This document shows, piece by piece, positions 22,676 to 30,644 of a DNA stretch of 30,644 bases (positions within the stretch are counted from its first letter, which is position 1; every line of letters starts with the position of its first letter). A model generated the notes under the pieces. That model was not told where the DNA came from. It saw only the letters and a program-made list of their open reading frames with translations, and did no database searches. Source of the stretch: an uncultured Bacteroidales bacterium (lineage in GTDB: Bacteria > Bacteroidota > Bacteroidia > Bacteroidales > Bacteroidaceae). Made by a program: the position numbers and the translations under genes. The DNA lies in NCBI GenBank assembly GCA_937876995.1, contig CALEFD010000062.1:1-30644 (forward strand), in the 5' to 3' direction.

Positions 22676-23185
22676 ATGAATAATAAGGTAAAAGTTACAA
22701 ACGATATAGAGTTGAAAGATAGACTCGTAGCCATCAACCGTGTAACAAAGGTTACAAAGGGTGGTCGTACGTTCACATTTGCTGCAATTGTTGTAGTAGG
22801 TGATGGTAATGGCATCATCGGTCTTGGTTTGGGTAAAGCCAGCGAAGTTACCGCAGCAATTGCTAAAGGTGTAGAAGCTGCAAAGAAAGATTTAATCCGT
22901 GTTCCTGTTCTTAAGGGTACTATTCCTCACGAACAGACAGCTCGTTACGGTGGTGCTGAGGTATTTATGAAGCCTGCAGCTCCTGGTACCGGAGTTGTTG
23001 CCGGCGGTGCTATGCGTGCAGTTTTAGAGAGTGTTGGTATTACTGATGTGTTAGCTAAGTCAAAAGGCTCATCTAACCCTCATAACCTTGTTAAAGCAAC
23101 TTTGAAGGCTCTCACTGAAATTCGTGATCCAAAAACTGTTGCTCAGAACAGAGGTATCAGTTTGAGTAAAGTATTTAATGGATAA
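22676..23185 (+). CDS. rpsE: 30S ribosomal protein S5
   Basis: uS5 helps form the mRNA entry tunnel and affects decoding fidelity. The 169-residue protein has the double-stranded RNA-binding-like domain with NRVTKVTKGGRTFTFAAIVV and GDGNGIIGLGLGKASEV, then the second domain with APGTGVVAGGAMRAVLES. Its stop codon overlaps the Shine-Dalgarno sequence of rpmD. Confidence 0.97.
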   Translation: MNNKVKVTNDIELKDRLVAINRVTKVTKGGRTFTFAAIVVVGDGNGIIGLGLGKASEVTAAIAKGVEAAKKDLIRVPVLKGTIPHEQTARYGGAEVFMKPAAPGTGVVAGGAMRAVLESVGITDVLAKSKGSSNPHNLVKATLKALTEIRDPKTVAQNRGISLSKVFNG

Positions 23186-23190
23186 GGAGG
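23184..23190 (+). promoter_or_regulatory. Strong Shine-Dalgarno sequence for rpmD
   Basis: AAGGAGG overlaps the rpsE stop codon (TAA 23183-23185) and lies 8 bases before the rpmD ATG, a typical coupling layout. Confidence 0.8.
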
Positions 23191-23198
23191 TTACAGAT

Positions 23199-23375
23199 AT
23201 GGCAAAAATTAAAATCAAACAGACTAAGAGTCGTATTGGTGCTCCAGTTGATCAGAAGAGAACTCTTGATGCATTAGGTCTTCGTAAATTGTACAGAACT
23301 GTAGAATTGGAAGATAATCCATCAATCAGAGGTATGATCAATAAGGTAAAACATTTGGTAACCATCATTGATTAA
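23199..23375 (+). CDS. rpmD: 50S ribosomal protein L30
   Basis: uL30 is a small large-subunit protein. The ATG at 23199 gives 58 residues beginning MAKIKIKQTKSRIGAP with the following DQKRTLDALGLRKLYRTVE, the family core. An in-frame ATG at 23178 lies inside rpsE, upstream of the Shine-Dalgarno sequence, and is rejected. The gene keeps its place between rpsE and rplO. Confidence 0.96.
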   Translation: MAKIKIKQTKSRIGAPVDQKRTLDALGLRKLYRTVELEDNPSIRGMINKVKHLVTIID

Positions 23376-23392
23376 TCTTAAAATTAAGAAGT

Positions 23393-23839
23393 ATGAAATT
23401 AAATACATTAAAACCAGCAGAAGGCGCAACCAAATCATCCAAGAGAATTGGTCGCGGACCGGGTTCAGGCCTTGGTGGTACCTCTACCAGAGGTCATAAG
23501 GGTGCTAAGTCTCGTTCTGGTTATTCAAGAAAACTTGGTTTCGAAGGTGGTCAGATGCCATTGCAGCGTTTGGTTCCGAAATTCGGTTTCAAGAATATCA
23601 ACCATGTAGAGTACAAAGCTATTAATCTTGATTTGATTCAGACAATTGCTGAAAAACAGAATTTGGATAAGGTATCAGTATCTGATCTGATAGCTGCAGG
23701 TTTTGTTTCTTCAAAGCAGTTGGTTAAGATTTTAGGAAACGGACAGCTTACTAAGAAAGTTGATGTAGAGGCTCACGCATTCTCAAAGAGTGCAACAGCA
23801 GCTATTGAAGCATTAGGTGGTACAGCTATTAAATTGTAA
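23393..23839 (+). CDS. rplO: 50S ribosomal protein L15
   Basis: uL15 is a late-assembly protein with a long basic N-terminal extension into the rRNA. The 148-residue protein starts MKLNTLKPAEGATKSSKRIG, has the glycine-rich GRGPGSGLGGTSTRGHKGAK region and GFEGGQMPLQRLVPKFGFKN. secY starts 5 bases downstream. Confidence 0.97.
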   Translation: MKLNTLKPAEGATKSSKRIGRGPGSGLGGTSTRGHKGAKSRSGYSRKLGFEGGQMPLQRLVPKFGFKNINHVEYKAINLDLIQTIAEKQNLDKVSVSDLIAAGFVSSKQLVKILGNGQLTKKVDVEAHAFSKSATAAIEALGGTAIKL

Positions 23840-23844
23840 TTATA

Positions 23845-25248
23845 ATGAACGAAAATCTTCTAAAATACATAATCATTTTAGCGTGTGTTTTTTTAGCAGT
23901 GTACGTAGTTGTAAAAAACTGGCAGACTCTGAAAAACATATCTAAGATAGAAGATTTGAGGAAAAGGATTCTCACGACGGTACTCTTTATTGCAGTTTAC
24001 CGTCTGGGAACCCATATACTACTTCCAGGAGTTGATGCTGAGATGCTTATCAATTTGCGTCGTCAGACCAGCGAAGGTCTGTTGTCACTTCTTGATATGT
24101 TTTCAGGTGGCGCATTCTCTAATGCTTCTATCTTTGCATTAGGTGTAATGCCATACATCTCTGCTTCAATCGTTCTACAGTTGTTGACAATTGCAGTGCC
24201 TTATTTCCAGAAATTACAGAAAGAGGGAGAAAGCGGTCGTATGAAAATTAATCAGTACACTCGCTATCTTACTCTTGTAATTCTGTTAATCCAGGGTCCT
24301 TCATATATGTTCAACCTGAAACAGACTATGGGTGTTAGTATAAATCCTCCAATAGATTGGACTTGGTTCATTATTACCTCTACTCTAATTTTGGCTGCAG
24401 GCAGTTCATTTATCCTATGGTTAGGTGAACGTATTACAGACAAAGGTATTGGTAATGGTGTATCATTTATCATCATGATAGGTATCATAGCTCGTTTCCC
24501 TGAAGCATTTATGCAGGAATTGACATCACGTATGTCTTCTATTGGTGCAGCAGGTGGTGGTTTGATTATGTTCCTATTGGAAGTTGTTCTTCTGTTCATG
24601 GTTACCGCCGCTACTATTATGTTAGTTCAGGGCGTGAGAAAAATTCCTGTACAGTATGCAAAAAGAATTGAAGGAGGCAGACAATATGGTGGCGCACGTC
24701 AGTATATTCCTCTAAAGGTAAATGCTGCAAACGTTATGCCTATCATTTTTGCGCAAGCTATTATGTTTATTCCTGTAGCAATATTTGGTACAGGCGAACA
24801 AAGTGGTTTTGCTCTGCAACTAAGAAATACAGATGGTCTTGTTTATAACTTGATTTACGCTGCATTAATTATTATTTTCACACTGTTCTATACTGCTGTA
24901 ACTGTAAATCCTCAGCAGATGGCAGATGATTTGAAACGCAACAATGGTTTTATTCCGGGTGTTAAGCCGGGTAAACCAACTGCAGAATATATTGATAGCG
25001 TAATGTCTCGTATTACTTGGCCTGGTGCTATCTTCCTAACAATTGTAGCAGTTCTACCTGCATTCGCAAGACTTCTTGGAATGAATCAGGCATTTGCTCA
25101 GTTCTTTGGAGGTACATCGCTAATCATTTTGGTAGGTGTCGTTCTCGATACATTACAGCAGGTTGAAAGTCATCTTTTGATGCGTCACTATGATGGTCTG
25201 TTAAAGACAGGTCGTATTAAGGGACGTTCAGGTGTAACAGCATATTGA
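23845..25248 (+). CDS. secY: Protein translocase subunit SecY
   Basis: SecY is the channel of the Sec translocon in the inner membrane. Of 467 residues, the conserved part begins at about 31 (NISKIEDLRKRILTTVLFIA), with plug-region stretch SGGAFSNASIFALGVMPYIS and the cytosolic-loop arginine segment RKIPVQYAKRIEGGRQYGGA. Before it lies an added hydrophobic stretch, residues 7-23 (KYIIILACVFLAVYVVV), ahead of the usual first membrane helix. The ATG 5 bases after rplO is the only ATG available; a GTG at 23899 would shorten the protein by 18 residues and remove most of the extra segment. adk, found after secY in many bacteria, is absent. Confidence 0.96.
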   Translation: MNENLLKYIIILACVFLAVYVVVKNWQTLKNISKIEDLRKRILTTVLFIAVYRLGTHILLPGVDAEMLINLRRQTSEGLLSLLDMFSGGAFSNASIFALGVMPYISASIVLQLLTIAVPYFQKLQKEGESGRMKINQYTRYLTLVILLIQGPSYMFNLKQTMGVSINPPIDWTWFIITSTLILAAGSSFILWLGERITDKGIGNGVSFIIMIGIIARFPEAFMQELTSRMSSIGAAGGGLIMFLLEVVLLFMVTAATIMLVQGVRKIPVQYAKRIEGGRQYGGARQYIPLKVNAANVMPIIFAQAIMFIPVAIFGTGEQSGFALQLRNTDGLVYNLIYAALIIIFTLFYTAVTVNPQQMADDLKRNNGFIPGVKPGKPTAEYIDSVMSRITWPGAIFLTIVAVLPAFARLLGMNQAFAQFFGGTSLIILVGVVLDTLQQVESHLLMRHYDGLLKTGRIKGRSGVTAY

Positions 25249-25257
25249 TAACCCAAA

Positions 25258-26055
25258 ATGATATTTCTTAAAACTGAAGATGAAATAGCGCTGATGCGCG
25301 AAGCCAATAGGCTAGTTGGTAAAACTCTGGGCGAGGTAGCTAAGCTTATCAAGCCCGGTGTTACCACCAACCAATTGACTAAAGTAGCAGAAGAATTCAT
25401 TCGCGATAACGGAGCAATTCCTACATTTAAGGGATACCCTGATAACGATGAAACCTCTTTTCCTGCAGCATTATGTACTTCAGTAAATGAGATGGTGGTA
25501 CATGGAATACCTAATGATATTCCATTGAAAGATGGAGATATTGTTTCAGTAGATTGTGGTACACTGTTGAATGGTTTCAACGGAGACTCAGCTTATACAT
25601 TCTGTGTTGGTGAAGTGTCCGAAGAAGTTAGACAATTACTAAAGGTTACTAAAGAGTCTTTATATAAAGGTATAGAGAATGCAGTAGTTGGTAAGCGTCT
25701 TGGAGATATCGGTTATGCAGTTCAGTCATATTGTGAACAGCATGGCTATGGTGTTGTTAGAGAATTTGTAGGTCACGGAATTGGTCGTGAAATGCACGAA
25801 GATCCTGCAGTTCCTAATTATGGTAAACGCGGATATGGAACACAACTTAAAAAAGGTATGTGTTTGGCAATTGAACCGATGATTACTTTAGGAAACAGGC
25901 AAATCGTGATAGAGAATGATGGTTGGAGTGTTAGAACCCGCGACCGCAAACCGGCGGCTCATTTTGAGCATACTGTTGCAGTCTATGCCGGTAAAGCAGA
26001 AATTCTCTCTACTTTTGACTACATAGAAGCAGTTTTAGGAGATAAAGAGTTTTAA
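25258..26055 (+). CDS. map: Methionine aminopeptidase type I
   Basis: Map removes the initiator methionine from new proteins using two metal ions. The 265-residue enzyme keeps all five metal ligands: D99 (VDCGT), D110 (NGDSAYTF), H173 (GHGIGR), E206 (IEPM) and E237 (FEHTV), plus H82 in VHGIP. There is no N-terminal zinc-finger extension, so it is type Ia. It lies directly after secY, and infA follows after 1 base. Confidence 0.97.
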   Translation: MIFLKTEDEIALMREANRLVGKTLGEVAKLIKPGVTTNQLTKVAEEFIRDNGAIPTFKGYPDNDETSFPAALCTSVNEMVVHGIPNDIPLKDGDIVSVDCGTLLNGFNGDSAYTFCVGEVSEEVRQLLKVTKESLYKGIENAVVGKRLGDIGYAVQSYCEQHGYGVVREFVGHGIGREMHEDPAVPNYGKRGYGTQLKKGMCLAIEPMITLGNRQIVIENDGWSVRTRDRKPAAHFEHTVAVYAGKAEILSTFDYIEAVLGDKEF

Positions 26056-26056
26056 T

Positions 26057-26275
26057 ATGGCAAAACAATCCGCAATTGAACAAGATGGTACGATCATTGA
26101 ATCATTGTCAAATGCAATGTTTCGTATCCAATTAGAGAACGGTCACGAGATTACCGGTCATATATCCGGTAAGATGAGAATGCATTTTATTAAAATTTTA
26201 CCAGGCGATAAGGTTAAAGTGGAGATGTCTCCATATGATCTTACTAAAGGTAGAATAGTATTCAGGTACAAATAA
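26057..26275 (+). CDS. infA: Translation initiation factor IF-1
   Basis: IF-1 blocks the A site during initiation and helps IF-2 and IF-3. The 72-residue OB-fold protein has the family core MFRIQLENGHEITGHISGKM and the motif RMHFIKILPGDKVKVEMSPY with DLTKGRIVFRYK at the end. Its start is 1 base after the map stop and no Shine-Dalgarno sequence is seen. Confidence 0.97.
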   Translation: MAKQSAIEQDGTIIESLSNAMFRIQLENGHEITGHISGKMRMHFIKILPGDKVKVEMSPYDLTKGRIVFRYK

Positions 26276-26288
26276 AAAGAGTAGATAT

Positions 26289-26405
26289 ATGAAAGTTAGA
26301 GTTTCATTGAAGAAACGTTCAGCCGACTGTAAAATTGTTCGTCGCAAAGGACGTCTGTATTTAATCAACAAGAAGGATCCTAAGATGAAATTACGTCAAG
26401 GATAA
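26289..26405 (+). CDS. rpmJ: 50S ribosomal protein L36, zinc-free form
   Basis: bL36 is the smallest large-subunit protein. A 38-codon frame from ATG 26289 to TAA 26403-26405 encodes MKVRVSLKKRSADCKIVRRK and then GRLYLINKKDPKMKLRQG, unmistakably L36. The zinc ligands of the C-plus type (CxxC, C, H) are reduced to a single cysteine at 14, so this is the zinc-independent type. It sits between infA and rpsM, its normal place. Confidence 0.96.
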   Translation: MKVRVSLKKRSADCKIVRRKGRLYLINKKDPKMKLRQG

Positions 26406-26432
26406 ACCTAAGTAAACAAATTTAATTATTAT

Positions 26433-26813
26433 ATGGCAATAAGAATCGCTGGAGTTGACATCCCACAGAATAAGAGGGGTGAAATCGCGTTAACCTACAT
26501 TTTTGGAATAGGTCGCAGCAGCGCTACCAAAATTTTGGAAAAGGCTGGTGTGGATAAAGACATCAAGGCACAGGATTGGACTGACGATATGGCAGCAAGA
26601 ATCCGTGAAGTGATTGGTGCAGAGTATATAGTAGAGGGCGACCTCCGTAGTGAGGTTCAGCTGAACATCAAACGATTGATGGATATAGGTTGCTACCGTG
26701 GTATTCGTCATCGTATCGGTCTTCCAGTTCGTGGTCAGAGCACAAAGAATAATGCTCGTACACGTAAGGGACGTAAGAAAACTGTTGCTAATAAGAAAAA
26801 AGCTACTAAATAA
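26433..26813 (+). CDS. rpsM: 30S ribosomal protein S13
   Basis: uS13 contacts P-site tRNA and L5 in the intersubunit bridges. The 126-residue protein starts MAIRIAGVDIPQNKRGEIAL, has the helix-two-turn-helix motif YIFGIGRSSATKILEKAGVD and the signature RGIRHRIGLPVRGQSTKNNA, then a lysine-rich tail that reaches toward the P site. rpsK follows after 7 bases. Confidence 0.97.
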   Translation: MAIRIAGVDIPQNKRGEIALTYIFGIGRSSATKILEKAGVDKDIKAQDWTDDMAARIREVIGAEYIVEGDLRSEVQLNIKRLMDIGCYRGIRHRIGLPVRGQSTKNNARTRKGRKKTVANKKKATK

Positions 26814-26820
26814 TTGAACT

Positions 26821-27210
26821 ATGGCAAAGAAGACAGTTACAACTAAGAAAAGAAATGTGAAGGTCGATGCAATGGGACAGTTGCACGTTCACTCATCATT
26901 TAATAATATCATTGTTACTCTTGCAAACAGTGAAGGTCAGGTTATATCTTGGTCATCAGCTGGTAAGATGGGTTTCCGTGGTTCAAAGAAGAACACTCCT
27001 TATGCAGCTCAGATGGCAGCAGAAGATTGTTCAAAGGTAGCTTATGACCTTGGTCTTAGAAAGGTTAAGGCATACGTTAAGGGCCCGGGAAATGGTCGTG
27101 AATCAGCCATCCGTGCTATACATGGTGCAGGTATTGAAGTTATAGAGATTATTGATGTGACACCGCTGCCACATAATGGCTGCCGTCCACCAAAAAGAAG
27201 AAGAGTTTAA
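26821..27210 (+). CDS. rpsK: 30S ribosomal protein S11
   Basis: uS11 is a platform protein near the E site. The 129-residue protein has QLHVHSSFNNIIVTLANSEG, SSAGKMGFRGSKKNTPYAAQ and the C-terminal signature DVTPLPHNGCRPPKRRRV. Its lysine-rich N-terminus (AKKTVTTKKRNVKVDAMG) is typical of the family in this phylum. Gene order rpsM-rpsK-rpsD-rpoA-rplQ is the conserved alpha operon. Confidence 0.97.
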   Translation: MAKKTVTTKKRNVKVDAMGQLHVHSSFNNIIVTLANSEGQVISWSSAGKMGFRGSKKNTPYAAQMAAEDCSKVAYDLGLRKVKAYVKGPGNGRESAIRAIHGAGIEVIEIIDVTPLPHNGCRPPKRRRV

Positions 27211-27228
27211 TTTTAAAATCGCAAAATA

Positions 27229-27834
27229 ATGGCTAGATATACTGGACCAAAAACTAGAATTGCCCGTAAATTTGGTGAGGCAATCTATGGAGCAGATAAA
27301 TCTTTTGAAAAAAGAAAATATGCTCCTGGACAGCACGGTAACAACCGTCGTCGCAAGACTTCAGAATATGGTGTGATGCTTGCTGAAAAACAGAAAGCTA
27401 AATACACATACGGAGTATTAGAGAAACAGTTCCGCAATATGTTTGAAAAAGCATCAAGTGCTGATGGTATCACAGGTGTAAACTTGTTACAGGCATTGGA
27501 ATCTCGTCTTGATAACGTAGTATTCCGTCTTGGTCTTGCTCCTACACGTGCAGCTGCTCGTCAGCTTGTTAGTCATCGTCATATTGTTGTAGATGGTAAG
27601 GTATTGAATATTCCTTCATATCAGGTTAAACCTGGTCAGATAGTAGGCGTTCGCGAGAGATCTAAATCTCTTGAAGTAATTGCTGATTCTCTTGCAGGTT
27701 TCAACCACAGCAAGTATTCATGGATTGAGTGGGATGAACAGTCAAAGGCTGGTAAATTCTTGCACAAACCAGAGAGAGAAGATATTCCTGAAAATATTAA
27801 GGAGCAACTTATCGTTGAATTGTATTCTAAATAA
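27229..27834 (+). CDS. rpsD: 30S ribosomal protein S4
   Basis: uS4 is a primary 16S-binding protein and, in E. coli, the translational repressor of the alpha operon. The 201-residue protein starts MARYTGPKTRIARKFGEAIY, has YGVLEKQFRNMFEKA and the S4 RNA-binding domain with LESRLDNVVFRLGLAPTRAA and ARQLVSHRHIVVDGKVLNIP. It contains no cysteine, so it is the zinc-free type. Confidence 0.97.
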   Translation: MARYTGPKTRIARKFGEAIYGADKSFEKRKYAPGQHGNNRRRKTSEYGVMLAEKQKAKYTYGVLEKQFRNMFEKASSADGITGVNLLQALESRLDNVVFRLGLAPTRAAARQLVSHRHIVVDGKVLNIPSYQVKPGQIVGVRERSKSLEVIADSLAGFNHSKYSWIEWDEQSKAGKFLHKPEREDIPENIKEQLIVELYSK

Positions 27835-27847
27835 TAAGTAGAGGCAA

Positions 27848-28840
27848 ATGGCAATATTAGCATTTCAAAAACCTGAAAAGGTTATAATGGTGGAATCTAC
27901 CGATAATTATGGTAAGTTCGAATTCCGTCCATTAGAGCCTGGTTTCGGAATAACTATTGGAAACGCGTTGCGTCGTATCCTTCTTTCAACTCTTGAAGGT
28001 TATGCTATCAATACCATCAAGATAGAAGGTGTAGATCACGAATTTTCAACAGTTCCGGGTGTTATGGAAGATGTTACAAACATCATCCTAAACCTTAAGC
28101 AAGTAAGATTCAAACGCATTGCAGAAGAATTTGAAAGCGAAAAAGTTAGTATTAAAATTTCTAATTCTAAGGAATTTAAAGCTGGCGATATAGGTAAATG
28201 TTTGACTGGATTTGAAGTGTTAAATCCTGAATTGGTCATCTGCCATTTAGATTCAAAAGCTTCACTTCAGATTGAAATTTCAATTAATAAGGGTCGTGGT
28301 TACATTCCATCAGAGGAGAATAAAGAGTACTGTACAGAATTAAATACTATTCCAGTGGATTCTATCTATACTCCTATCCGTAATGTCAAGTATCTTGTAG
28401 AGCCTTTCCGTGTAGAACAGAAGACAGACTATGATAAACTTGTACTTGAAATTACAACCGATGGTTCAATTCATCCAAAAGATGCATTGAAAGAGGCTGC
28501 AAAAATCCTTATTTACCACTTTATGCTCTTCTCAGATGATAAGATATCAATTGAGAATGTAGATCTTGATGGTAATGAAGAATTTGATGAAGAGGTATTG
28601 CATATGCGTCAGCTCTTGAAGACAAAACTAACAGATTTGAACCTTTCAGTGCGTGCATTGAACTGTTTGAAGACTGCCGAAGTTGATACTCTTGGCGACC
28701 TTGTTAGATTTAATAAGACAGACTTGCTGAAGTTCCGTAACTTTGGTAAGAAGTCTTTGACCGAACTTGATGAATTGCTAGAGCGTTTGAATCTTTCATT
28801 TGGAACCGACACTTCAAGGTATAAATTAGATAAAGACTAA
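27848..28840 (+). CDS. rpoA: RNA polymerase subunit alpha
   Basis: The alpha subunit starts RNA polymerase assembly and its C-terminal domain contacts UP elements and activators. The 330-residue protein has the N-terminal dimerisation domain with FRPLEPGFGITIGNALRRIL (about 27-46) and the C-terminal helix-hairpin-helix domain (about 255-318) with RALNCLKTAEVDTLGDLVRF and FGKKSLTELDELLERL. A short GAGG lies 4 bases before the ATG. rplQ follows after 2 bases. Confidence 0.98.
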   Translation: MAILAFQKPEKVIMVESTDNYGKFEFRPLEPGFGITIGNALRRILLSTLEGYAINTIKIEGVDHEFSTVPGVMEDVTNIILNLKQVRFKRIAEEFESEKVSIKISNSKEFKAGDIGKCLTGFEVLNPELVICHLDSKASLQIEISINKGRGYIPSEENKEYCTELNTIPVDSIYTPIRNVKYLVEPFRVEQKTDYDKLVLEITTDGSIHPKDALKEAAKILIYHFMLFSDDKISIENVDLDGNEEFDEEVLHMRQLLKTKLTDLNLSVRALNCLKTAEVDTLGDLVRFNKTDLLKFRNFGKKSLTELDELLERLNLSFGTDTSRYKLDKD

Positions 28841-28842
28841 CA

Positions 28843-29325
28843 ATGAGACATAATAAGAAATTCAATCATTTGAGCCGTACAGCATCTCACAGAAATGCTA
28901 TGCTCGCAAATATGACCTGCTCTCTTATCATGCATAAGAGAATACAGACCACTCTTGCAAAAGCTAAGGCTCTGCGCGTTTATGCTGAACCAATTATCAA
29001 TCGCGCTAAGAAAGACGATACAAATTCACGTCGTGTAGTATTCAGCTATCTCCAGAACAAGGAAGCTGTAACAGAATTGTTCAAGGAGATTTCTCAGAAG
29101 ATTGCAGATCGTCCAGGTGGCTACCTACGTATTATTAAGTTAGGTATCCGTAAGAGTGATGCTACAGAAATGTGTTTCATCGAATTTGTAGATTACGATG
29201 AAAACATGGCTAAGACAACTAAGAAAGCAGCTAAGACTCGTCGTTCACGCAAGTCATCTGCAGAAAAAACTGTTGTAGCAGAAGCAGAAGCAACTCCAGC
29301 TGAAGAAGCAAAAGTTGAAGAGTAA
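28843..29325 (+). CDS. rplQ: 50S ribosomal protein L17
   Basis: bL17 lies near the tunnel exit. The 160-residue protein starts MRHNKKFNHLSRTASHRNAM and has the family core ANMTCSLIMHKRIQTTLAKA and RPGGYLRIIKLGIRKSDATE (106-125). After about residue 135 there is an added tail, first basic (KKAAKTRRSRKSSAEK) and then Ala/Glu-rich (AEAEATPAEEAKVEE), longer than in E. coli and probably disordered. It is the last gene of the supercluster and is followed by a hairpin terminator. Confidence 0.97.
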   Translation: MRHNKKFNHLSRTASHRNAMLANMTCSLIMHKRIQTTLAKAKALRVYAEPIINRAKKDDTNSRRVVFSYLQNKEAVTELFKEISQKIADRPGGYLRIIKLGIRKSDATEMCFIEFVDYDENMAKTTKKAAKTRRSRKSSAEKTVVAEAEATPAEEAKVEE

Positions 29326-29346
29326 GAACAAAATTATATGTTCTGT

Positions 29347-29377
29347 AAAAATGAGAGGCCTTGTGTCTCTCATTTTT
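29347..29377 (+). terminator. Terminator of the ribosomal-protein supercluster
   Basis: AAAAATGAGAG (29347-29357) pairs perfectly over 11 bp with CTCTCATTTTT (29367-29377), loop of 9 bases, with the T-run in the 3' arm. It lies 22 bases after rplQ and ahead of the rRNA promoter. Confidence 0.9.
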
Positions 29378-29441
29378 CACCTTATGTATATTAGAGAATA
29401 CCCGATTTTTAAAAAATTTTCAAAAAAAAGTTTCGAAAACA

Positions 29442-29473
29442 TTTGGTGGGTATTAAAAAACTCTCTACCTTTG
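29442..29473 (+). promoter_or_regulatory. rRNA operon promoter
   Basis: TTTG (29442-29445), 20 bases, then TACCTTTG (29466-29473) followed by CATCC. Directly upstream is an A/T-tract region (29406-29434) that could act as an UP element for the alpha C-terminal domain. Predicted start is near 29480. Confidence 0.85.
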
Positions 29474-29719
29474 CATCCGCTTTCCGAAAGAAACGTCTTC
29501 GGTTGGCATTAAAAAAGACGTTCTTTGAACAATTTTCATAAATAGACAAGTAGTACGACGGGCATTTGTTCATTGTTATATGATGAATAAGTGTTCGAGG
29601 GTAAAATACGAACCGTCAAAGAAATATACAGAATAAATAAATCGGACGGACCTGAGCAAAAAAAGACAAACGGTGAAGTTATTGTAGATTTACAATATCT
29701 TCTTTAAGATATAAGATTT
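29474..29719 (+). promoter_or_regulatory. 16S rRNA leader with boxA-like sequence and hairpins
   Basis: This 246-base leader has no gene. GTTCTTTGAAC (29520-29530) resembles the boxA antitermination element. Its 5' part pairs with an upstream copy: AAAGAAACGTCTT (29487-29499) with AAGACGTTCTTT (29515-29526), one bulged base. Just before the 16S start are two small perfect stems: ATTGTA/TACAAT (29681-29686, 29691-29696) and ATATCTT/AAGATAT (29695-29701, 29706-29712). Antitermination and processing roles are inference. Confidence 0.6.

Positions 29720-30644
<925 letters not shown>

Noticed and set aside
29315..29512. 65-codon frame after rplQ
   Set aside because: It spans the terminator hairpin and the rRNA promoter, so it is not a credible gene.

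Overview
The window comes from a member of the Bacteroidales (Bacteroidota). Four things point there: a 5' 16S rRNA sequence of Bacteroidales type, promoters of the TTTG-N18-20-TAnnTTTG form, mostly absent Shine-Dalgarno sequences, and a ribosomal-protein order without tuf or adk. Family and genus cannot be fixed from the sequence alone.

Region 1 (1-3854, + strand) is the edge of a surface-polysaccharide locus. It holds the tail of an unidentified gene, rfbC and rfbD (last two steps of dTDP-L-rhamnose synthesis), a Wzi-like capsule-assembly outer-membrane protein, and a small lipoprotein whose start overlaps the Wzi stop. Region 2 (3841-5219, - strand) is a two-gene unit of tcdA (tRNA ct6A dehydratase) and a LolD/MacB-type ABC ATPase, running convergently into the lipoprotein gene. 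asd (aspartate-semialdehyde dehydrogenase) is divergent from tcdA and ends at a bidirectional terminator.

Region 3 (6454-10614, - strand) is a pentose-use module: a XylE-type sugar/H+ symporter followed by a secreted GH51 alpha-L-arabinofuranosidase, with a strong terminator between them.

Region 4 (10766-29377, + strand) starts with a small DUF3467 gene with its own promoter and terminator. A near-consensus promoter then drives 33 co-directional genes from rpsL to rplQ (str, S10, spc and alpha operons fused, including fusA, secY, map, infA and rpoA), closed by an 11-bp terminator hairpin. Intergenic hairpins at rpsL-rpsG and fusA-rpsJ are the best candidates for internal control.

Region 5 (29442-30644) is a strong rRNA promoter, a structured leader and the first ~925 nt of 16S rRNA, cut by the window end.

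Most of the window is conserved core genome. I see no CRISPR array, insertion sequence, prophage, tRNA or defence system. The least explained items are the Wzi-coupled lipoprotein, the perfect 12-bp hairpin at the str/S10 junction, an extra N-terminal hydrophobic segment on SecY, and the separation of the DUF3467-rpsL block from rpoBC.
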